Positions 4,969-9,886 of a stretch of DNA of 9,886 nt are shown here, one piece after another; the first letter of the stretch is position 1, and every line of letters begins with the position of its first letter. A model generated the notes under the pieces. The model ran no database searches, was not told the origin of the DNA, and worked only from the letters and a program-made list of their open reading frames with translations. A program made the position numbers and the translations under genes. Location of the stretch: positions 1-9,886 of the forward strand of contig JAJXZV010000375.1 in NCBI GenBank assembly GCA_021779875.1, written 5' to 3'. The DNA comes from Pseudomonadota bacterium (GTDB taxonomy: Bacteria > Pseudomonadota > Gammaproteobacteria > Steroidobacterales > Steroidobacteraceae).

Positions 4969-7107
4969 ATGACTCGCCACTTATTGGCGCGGTTCGGCGC
5001 CGCGTTGTCCTTGAGCTTGATGATCCCGGCCCCGGCCCTGGTCCGGGCCGAAACCACCGACTCCTCCCAGCTCGACGAGATCGTCGTGACCGCGGCGCTG
5101 CGCCCGCTGCCCGTGCAGGACCTGCCGGGCAGCGTCTCCGTGCTGTCGCAGTCCACGCTGCGCGACGCCGGCCAGCAGCACTTCGAGGACGTGCTCGCGC
5201 TGGTGCCGAACCTCAACTGGGCCGGCGACACCGCGCGGCCGCGATACTTCCAGATCCGCGGCATCGGCGAGCTGCAGCAGTACCAGGGCGCGCCCAATCC
5301 GTCGGTGGGCTTCCTCATCGACGACATCGACTTCAGCGGCCTGGCGACGGCGGCCACGCTGTTCGACGTCGACCACATCGAGGTGCTGCACGGGCCGCAG
5401 GGCACCGTGTACGGCGCGAACGCCCTGGCCGGCCTCATCTACGTCAAGAGCGCGGATCCCGCGACCGAGTTCGGCGGCCGCGTCGAGGCCGACGCCGGCG
5501 ACTACGGCGAGCGCTCCTACGGATTCGTGGTGACCGGACCGGTCGACGTGCTCGACTCCTCGTTCCGCCTCGCGGTCCAGCGCTACACCAGCGACGGCTT
5601 CTATTACAACGCCTACCTGCACCGCAACGACACCAACGCGCGCGACGAGACGACCATCCGCGGCAAGTGGCGCACGCGGCCGAGCGATGACCTCACCATC
5701 GATCTGACGCTGCTTCGGGTGTACGTGAACGACGGCTACGACGCGTGGGCCATCGACAACAGCCGCGTCACCCAGTCCGACCACCCGGGCATGGACAACC
5801 AGCACTCGACCGGCTTCTCGGCGCGCGCGAACTACACGGGCTGGGCGCCCGCGGCGATCACGGCGATCGCCACCTACGCCGACTCGTTGATCGATTACGG
5901 CTACGACGGCGACTGGGGCAACCCGCAGCTCTGGGCGCCATACACCTACGATTACACCGAGTACCAGAACCGCCACCGCACGACCAGGAGCCTCGAGCTG
6001 CGGCTCGCGAACGGCGCCGAGCACGGCTTCTCCTGGCTGGTGGGCGCGTACGCCTTCGACCTGACCGAGAGTCTGGTCGACACCAGCGCGGGCGTATACG
6101 TGGATCCCTTCGACGCGACCCAGAACGGCAGCTCGCTCACGGTGATCAACAGCGCCTACCAGGCGCGCAGCGGCGCGCTCTACGGCCAGATCGACGGCGA
6201 CCTCGGCTCGCGGCTGCGTTACTCGGTGGGTCTGCGCGGCGAGCGGCGCACCACCCGCTACAACGACACCACCACCAATCTCGACGCGCCCACCACGGCC
6301 AACGACTTCGGCCCCGCCTACGACCTCTGGGGCGGCCAGGCGTCGCTCACGTACGCGCTCGCGGACGGCCAGAACCTGTACGCGCTGGTGTCGCGCGGCT
6401 ACAAGGCCGGCGGGTTCAACCTGAGCCCCGGGCTGCCGGCGAGCCAGCTGCTGTTCGCGCCGGAGTGGGACATCAACTACGAGATCGGCCACAAGGCGCG
6501 GCTCGAGGACGCGCGGCTGCAGATCGACACCTCGCTGTTCTACATGCAGCGGCACTCCGAGCAGCTGCTCACCGGCGAACAGCTCGATCCGAACAACCCC
6601 AACACCTTCATCTTCTACACGGGCAACGCCCGCTCGGGCTACAACTACGGGCTCGAGCAGTCGGTCGCCTGGGCGGCCACGCAGAGCCTGACCCTCGGCG
6701 GCTCGCTCGGACTCCTGCAGACGCTGTACACCGGGTTCGTGCAGAACGGCGTGATCTTCCCGGACCGCGCGCTGCCGCACGCGCCGGACTGGCAGGCCGC
6801 GCTGAACGCCACCTGGCGTGATCCGCGCGGACCCTACGCGCGGCTCGATCTAACCGGCATGGGCGCCTTCTATTACGATCTGCCGCCGAACAACACGCGC
6901 TCGAGTCCGTACGAACTGGTCAACGCCAAGCTCGGGTGGGAGACCGCGCGCTACGAGGTCTACCTGTGGGGTCGGAACCTGTTCAATCGCGACTACACGG
7001 TGCGCGGCTTCTACTTCGGCGACCAGCCGCCGGATTTCGCGAACAAGGTGTACACTCAGCTCGGCGAGCCGCGCAACTGGGGCGTGCACCTGACGGCGAA
7101 GTTCTAG
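4969..7107 (+). CDS. TonB-dependent outer-membrane receptor, predicted thiamin/thiamin-precursor importer
   Basis: A 712-residue TonB-dependent receptor. It has a signal peptide (residues 1 to about 27, cleavage near VRA), a TonB box DEIVVTA at 36-42, and a plug domain (about 47-165) with the FQIRGIG segment at 94-100 and GPQGTVYGANALAGLI at 142-157. A beta-barrel follows, including SRGYKAGGFN near 475-484 and NLFNRDYTVRGF near 670-681, and the protein ends in aromatic Phe as outer-membrane barrels do. It should import a ligand into the periplasm using TonB-ExbBD energy. The substrate is inferred from the TPP riboswitch immediately upstream: thiamin, its phosphates or a pyrimidine/thiazole precursor. 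Thiamin-regulated receptors of this kind are known from comparative genomics. No thiamin biosynthesis gene or inner-membrane thiamin transporter is in the window. The start ATG is fixed by the embedded ribosome-binding site and the signal peptide. The receptor assignment is very secure; the ligand is moderately so. Confidence 0.95.
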   Translation: MTRHLLARFGAALSLSLMIPAPALVRAETTDSSQLDEIVVTAALRPLPVQDLPGSVSVLSQSTLRDAGQQHFEDVLALVPNLNWAGDTARPRYFQIRGIGELQQYQGAPNPSVGFLIDDIDFSGLATAATLFDVDHIEVLHGPQGTVYGANALAGLIYVKSADPATEFGGRVEADAGDYGERSYGFVVTGPVDVLDSSFRLAVQRYTSDGFYYNAYLHRNDTNARDETTIRGKWRTRPSDDLTIDLTLLRVYVNDGYDAWAIDNSRVTQSDHPGMDNQHSTGFSARANYTGWAPAAITAIATYADSLIDYGYDGDWGNPQLWAPYTYDYTEYQNRHRTTRSLELRLANGAEHGFSWLVGAYAFDLTESLVDTSAGVYVDPFDATQNGSSLTVINSAYQARSGALYGQIDGDLGSRLRYSVGLRGERRTTRYNDTTTNLDAPTTANDFGPAYDLWGGQASLTYALADGQNLYALVSRGYKAGGFNLSPGLPASQLLFAPEWDINYEIGHKARLEDARLQIDTSLFYMQRHSEQLLTGEQLDPNNPNTFIFYTGNARSGYNYGLEQSVAWAATQSLTLGGSLGLLQTLYTGFVQNGVIFPDRALPHAPDWQAALNATWRDPRGPYARLDLTGMGAFYYDLPPNNTRSSPYELVNAKLGWETARYEVYLWGRNLFNRDYTVRGFYFGDQPPDFANKVYTQLGEPRNWGVHLTAKF

Positions 7108-7128
7108 CATCGAGGACCCGAGGCGACG

Positions 7129-7734
7129 ATGAAGCTGTTCCACTCGGCCACTTCCCCGTTCGTGCGCCAATGCGTCGTGTGCGCCCACGAACTCGGGCTG
7201 CTCGGGCACCTGGAGCTCGTGGCGGCGGCCCCGCATCCGGTCACGCGCGACCTCGCGCTCGCCGCGAGCAATCCGCTCGGCAAGGTCCCCACCCTGATCG
7301 CCGACGACGGCCTGGTGCTGTACGACAGCCGCGTGATCTGCGAGTACCTGAATTTGCGGGGCGGCGGCCGGCTGCTGCCCATGCAGGGGCCGATTCGCTG
7401 GCGCGTGCTGGTGGATCAGGCGCTCGCCGACGGCCTGCTCGACGCGGCGGTGCTGGTGCGCTACGAGAACACCGTGCGGCCCGAGAACCTGCGCTGGAGC
7501 GACTGGACCGACGGGCAGCTCGCCAAGGTCGCGGCCGCCCTCGACGAACTCGAGCGGCTCGCGGCCGGCTTCACGGAGCGCGTCGACCTCGGCACCATCG
7601 CCGTGGGCTGCGCGCTCGGATACCTCGATTTCCGTTATGCCCCGCTCGGCTGGCGGGAGCGCCGGCCGCGGCTCGCGCGCTGGTTCGCGGCGTTCGGCGC
7701 GCGCCCGTCGATGGCGGCCAGCGCGCCGGCCTGA
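7129..7734 (+). CDS. Glutathione S-transferase family protein, YibF-like
   Basis: A 201-residue soluble GST. The N-terminal thioredoxin-like domain (1-76) has S9-P-F-V-R, where Ser9 is the likely glutathione-activating residue, then NPLGKVPTLI at 48-57 with the cis-proline P54, and the glutathione-gamma-glutamyl-binding pair D66-S67 in YDSRVICEYL. The helical C-terminal domain includes ALADGLLDAA (98-107) and TIAVGCALGYLDFR (156-169). The overall pattern closely resembles E. coli YibF from memory. It would conjugate or reduce small electrophiles with glutathione, or act on an unknown substrate. The ATG has a GAGG at 7120-7123, 5 bases upstream. It starts 21 bp after the receptor stop with no terminator between, so it is probably co-transcribed, although a translational riboswitch would not directly control it. 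It converges with the endopeptidase gene at 7756. Confidence 0.92.
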   Translation: MKLFHSATSPFVRQCVVCAHELGLLGHLELVAAAPHPVTRDLALAASNPLGKVPTLIADDGLVLYDSRVICEYLNLRGGGRLLPMQGPIRWRVLVDQALADGLLDAAVLVRYENTVRPENLRWSDWTDGQLAKVAAALDELERLAAGFTERVDLGTIAVGCALGYLDFRYAPLGWRERRPRLARWFAAFGARPSMAASAPA

Positions 7735-7755
7735 GTCCGGCGCGGGTCCCGAGCT

Positions 7756-8616
7756 TCAGCGCATCGAGACCTTGAAGGCCGCGCCGGTTTCCATCCAGCT
7801 CTTCACCCGCTTGGCGTCGGCGACGCGCGTGAGCTTGCCGAACGAGTCGAGCAGCACGATGACCACCGAGCGGCCCTCGATCACGGCCTCCATCACCAGG
7901 CATCGCCCCGCCTCCGCGATGTAGCCGGTCTTCTGCACGACGATGTTCCAGGCCGGGTTGGCGACCAGGTTGTCGGTGTTGCGGAACTCCATCAGGCGGC
8001 GGCGCACCCGCACGGAGTAGCGCCGGTCGGTCGAGAATTCGCGGATCACGGGATTGCGCGAGGCCGCCAGCACCAGCTTCGACAGATCCTCGGCGCTCGC
8101 CACGTTCTGGCTGGAAAGACCCGTGGGCTCGACGAAGTGCGCGCTCTGCATCCCGAGCGCCGCCGCCTTGGCGTTCATCGCGGCCACCATCGCCGGCAGG
8201 CCGCCCGGGTAGTTCTGCCCGAGCGCGTGCGCGGCCGTGTTCTCGGAGGACATCAACGCGAGGTGCAGCAGGTCCCGCCGGGTGAGCACGGTGCCCACGG
8301 CCAGGCGCGAGGGCGCGCCCTTCGGCAGCTCGCGATCCGCGCGGCCGATCTCGAGGCGCTCGTCCAGGGGCTGCTGCGCCTCCAGGACCACGAGGGCGGT
8401 CATCAGCTTGGTGATCGAGGCGATCGGCGCCGCGACGTCCGCGCGGCGCGCGTACAGCACCGACTCGTCGTTCGAATCGAGGATCAGGACCGAATTGGAT
8501 TTCAGCCTCGGCACGGCGGCGGGCTGGGCGGCCAGCGCCGGCCGGGCGAGGGCCGCGGTGCAGAGCACGGCCGCCGCGACGGCGGTTTTCAAGCAGGCAT
8601 TCGACGGCAATCCCAT
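7756..8616 (-). CDS. pbpG: Serine-type D-alanyl-D-alanine endopeptidase (PBP7-like, peptidase S11)
   Basis: A 286-residue penicillin-binding protein of the S11 family. It acts in the periplasm on peptidoglycan and most resembles E. coli PBP7 (PbpG), which cleaves D-Ala-meso-DAP cross-links. A signal peptide spans residues 1 to about 29 (cleavage after ALA). The three active-site motifs are intact: S67-I-T-K70 (nucleophile and general base), S124-E-N126, and K229-T-G231. The segment PIASITKLMTALVVLEA matches PBP7 closely. Unlike PBP5/6, the chain ends shortly after the catalytic domain, without the extra beta domain and membrane-anchoring helix, as in PbpG. The ATG at 8616-8614 is the first possible start after an in-frame TAG eight codons upstream; a weak GGGA lies about 8 bases before it. 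The gene lies 133 bp downstream of the GGDEF gene, behind a small hairpin, so it may have its own promoter. Confidence 0.93.
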   Translation of the reverse strand: MGLPSNACLKTAVAAAVLCTAALARPALAAQPAAVPRLKSNSVLILDSNDESVLYARRADVAAPIASITKLMTALVVLEAQQPLDERLEIGRADRELPKGAPSRLAVGTVLTRRDLLHLALMSSENTAAHALGQNYPGGLPAMVAAMNAKAAALGMQSAHFVEPTGLSSQNVASAEDLSKLVLAASRNPVIREFSTDRRYSVRVRRRLMEFRNTDNLVANPAWNIVVQKTGYIAEAGRCLVMEAVIEGRSVVIVLLDSFGKLTRVADAKRVKSWMETGAAFKVSMR

Positions 8617-8667
8617 GAATCGATCCCGATTTGACTAAACGACGCCAGAAGTCCTTTAACCACGAAA

Positions 8668-8681
8668 CCGGCGACAGCCGG
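8668..8681 (-). terminator. Weak hairpin between the GGDEF and endopeptidase genes
   Basis: On the minus strand CCGGC-TGTC-GCCGG forms a 5-bp GC stem with a 4-base loop followed by only three T residues (TTTCG). It lies 69 bases after the GGDEF stop codon, so it could terminate that transcript weakly or act as a pause site. The short T run makes this uncertain. Confidence 0.35.
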
Positions 8682-8749
8682 CGTGACGGACGTTCAACTT
8701 TGCCACCATCGGGCGCAAATTCCAAGATCGGCCGCGAATCATCGAGGCT

Positions 8750-9745
8750 TCAGGCGCGGGCGGCGCCGGGCGCGCGCCGCAGTTCCTTGTCGCGGTACAT
8801 GTTGCGCTCCGCGCCGCTCATGAGGTCGCGCGCATCGCGCCCGTCCCGCGGGAAATTCACCGCGCCGATGCTGATGCTGCAACGGATCATGCGCGAGCGC
8901 AGATCGAGCGTGGTCTTGAACACGTTGTGGCGCATGCGCTTGACGACCACCTCGGCCACGTCGGGCGAGGCGTCCGGCAGCAGCACCGCGAACTCGTCGC
9001 CGCCGAAGCGCGCGGCCGCGTCGGTGCTGCGGATGCTCCGCTGCAGGCACTGCGCGACCAGCCGGATGGCGTCGTTTCCGGCCTCGTGGCCGAATTCGTC
9101 GTTGATCTCCTTGAGCTTGTCCAGGTCGATCATGAGCAGCGAATACGTGCCGCGGTCGCGCTCGCAGCGCGCGTGCTCGCGCTGCCAGACCTCCGTGAAG
9201 GCGCGCTGATTCATCAGCCCCGTGAGCGGATCGGTCTGGGCGAGGGTCTCGATCTGCTCGCGTGCTTCGGTGATGTCGGCGGACAGGGTCGAGGTCAGGT
9301 ACGCCACCAGCAGGAAGGGCGCCAGCTGCCCGACCGCCTGGCTCGCGTACGTGAGCGAGAACACCTCGGGACCGAGCTGCGCGGTGGCGAGCAGCGCGTG
9401 GCAGACGGCGATCACCCCCACCTGGGTGAGCGTCACCAGCCGGCCGAGGGTCAGGGCGCTCAGGATGATGGGCAGCAGGTACAGGTTCAGCAGCGGGCTG
9501 CCGATCTTGCCGGTGAACCACAGCACGCCGGTGATGAAGATCACCATGGACCACGATTCGATCAGCAGCCGGGTGCGCGTGCGGCCGGGAAAGAACCGGC
9601 GGGCGCGGAAGGCCGCGAGCGCCGCGGTGAAGGCGCCGAGCAGCGCGAGCACCGGCCACGGCTGCGCCATCAGCGCCCGCGACCACACCAGCACCAGCGC
9701 GGCGAGCGCCAGGCACAGGATCTCGATGGATCGCGTACTGCGCAC
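8750..9745 (-). CDS. Membrane-anchored GGDEF diguanylate cyclase
   Basis: A 331-residue protein that should make cyclic di-GMP from two GTP. The first 155 residues form about six hydrophobic helices (near 5-24, 29-47, 65-79, 84-102, 105-123, 137-155), a membrane sensor of unrecognised type. The C-terminal GGDEF domain begins at DPLTGLMNQRAF (172-183). It contains IDLDKLKEINDEFGH (206-220) with metal- and guanine-binding Asp/Asn residues, and the signature GGDEF at 248-252. An RxxD inhibitory site (R239-S-T-D242) sits exactly five residues before it, so product feedback inhibition is likely. No EAL or HD-GYP domain is present. The start is GTG at 9745-9743, 4 bases after the stop codon of the upstream gene and without a clear ribosome-binding site, so translation is probably coupled. 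Met26 is an alternative start but would remove the first helix. The final tail is short and Ala/Arg-rich. Confidence 0.93.
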   Translation of the reverse strand: MRSTRSIEILCLALAALVLVWSRALMAQPWPVLALLGAFTAALAAFRARRFFPGRTRTRLLIESWSMVIFITGVLWFTGKIGSPLLNLYLLPIILSALTLGRLVTLTQVGVIAVCHALLATAQLGPEVFSLTYASQAVGQLAPFLLVAYLTSTLSADITEAREQIETLAQTDPLTGLMNQRAFTEVWQREHARCERDRGTYSLLMIDLDKLKEINDEFGHEAGNDAIRLVAQCLQRSIRSTDAAARFGGDEFAVLLPDASPDVAEVVVKRMRHNVFKTTLDLRSRMIRCSISIGAVNFPRDGRDARDLMSGAERNMYRDKELRRAPGAARA

Positions 9746-9749
9746 GGCG

Positions 9750-9886
9750 CTAGCGCGGCGGCCGGGCTCGCCGCAGCGAGGCCGACACGGCGCCGCGCTG
9801 GTGGACGGTCGGGGTCTTGAGCTCGGCGAGGGCGCGCTGCACCTCGGCGGCGCGGGCCGCGGGCGGCGCGGCCGCGGGCGCAGCCC
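9750..9886 (-). CDS. C-terminal end of an unidentified protein (5' part outside window)
   Basis: The minus strand is open from the window edge to TAG at 9752-9750. The 44 visible residues begin with an Ala/Pro-rich run and continue with EVQRALAELKTPTVHQRG and a basic Arg/Pro-rich end. This looks more like real coding sequence than the other minus frame here, which is a Ser/Pro/Arg mixture. Its stop lies 4 bp before the GTG start of the diguanylate cyclase, typical of an operon. The fragment is too short to assign a family; it looks like a flexible linker followed by a small helical end. Confidence 0.55.
   Translation of the reverse strand, partial: AAPAAAPPAARAAEVQRALAELKTPTVHQRGAVSASLRRARPPR

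Noticed and set aside
4981..6780. 599-codon open frame on the minus strand opposite the TonB-dependent receptor
   Set aside because: Val/Arg/Glu/Gly low-complexity translation mirroring the receptor's codon use; no domain, and no credible ribosome-binding site was identified.
7735..7755. Terminator between the convergent GST and endopeptidase genes
   Set aside because: The 21-bp gap contains no stem of useful length followed by T residues on either strand.
7571..8725. 384-codon minus-strand frame overlapping the endopeptidase gene
   Set aside because: Over 7756-8616 it is a shifted shadow of pbpG; Arg/Pro/Gly-rich with no motifs, while the real frame has all three penicillin-binding motifs and a signal peptide.

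Overview
The window is a gene-dense, very GC-rich stretch of bacterial chromosome. The organism is probably a gammaproteobacterium. This rests on an overlapping tatB-tatC pair, a PbpG-type periplasmic endopeptidase, a MAPEG protein, a YibF-like glutathione transferase, and a TonB-dependent receptor under a TPP riboswitch. A Steroidobacteraceae- or Xanthomonadales-like lineage would fit, but that is a guess from gene content and base composition. I see no tRNA, rRNA, CRISPR array, insertion sequence or phage module, and no gene-free stretch longer than about 135 bp.

Left part (1-3383, + strand): the 3' end of tatB (carrying an in-frame amber codon), then tatC, a POT/PTR2-family proton-coupled peptide transporter and an EamA/DMT exporter. 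The first three reading frames overlap by a few bases and the fourth abuts directly, so this looks like one translationally coupled transcript ending in two accessory inner-membrane transporters. It converges on two minus-strand genes (3412-4372): a small 'phage holin 4-2'/YvlD-type membrane protein and an SRPBCC (START-like) protein.

Middle part (4373-7734, + strand): a short divergent promoter region drives a MAPEG membrane protein. Next comes a complete TPP (thiamin pyrophosphate) riboswitch aptamer at about 4871-4968. Its last bases contain the Shine-Dalgarno sequence of a 712-residue TonB-dependent outer-membrane receptor starting at 4969. The receptor is therefore predicted to import thiamin or a thiamin precursor or phosphate across the outer membrane, repressed when intracellular TPP is high. 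A glutathione S-transferase follows 21 bp downstream and may share the transcript.

Right part (7756-9886, - strand): read in the direction of transcription, the C-terminal end of an unidentified protein, a membrane-anchored GGDEF diguanylate cyclase with intact active site and RxxD inhibitory site, and a secreted serine-type D-alanyl-D-alanine endopeptidase (PbpG/PBP7 type).

Most noteworthy are the compact riboswitch-receptor junction, which has no separate expression platform, and the nonsense codon in tatB, which would uncouple tatB from tatC translation. Most of the window is otherwise ordinary housekeeping and envelope gene content. I did not find evidence for a new multi-gene system.
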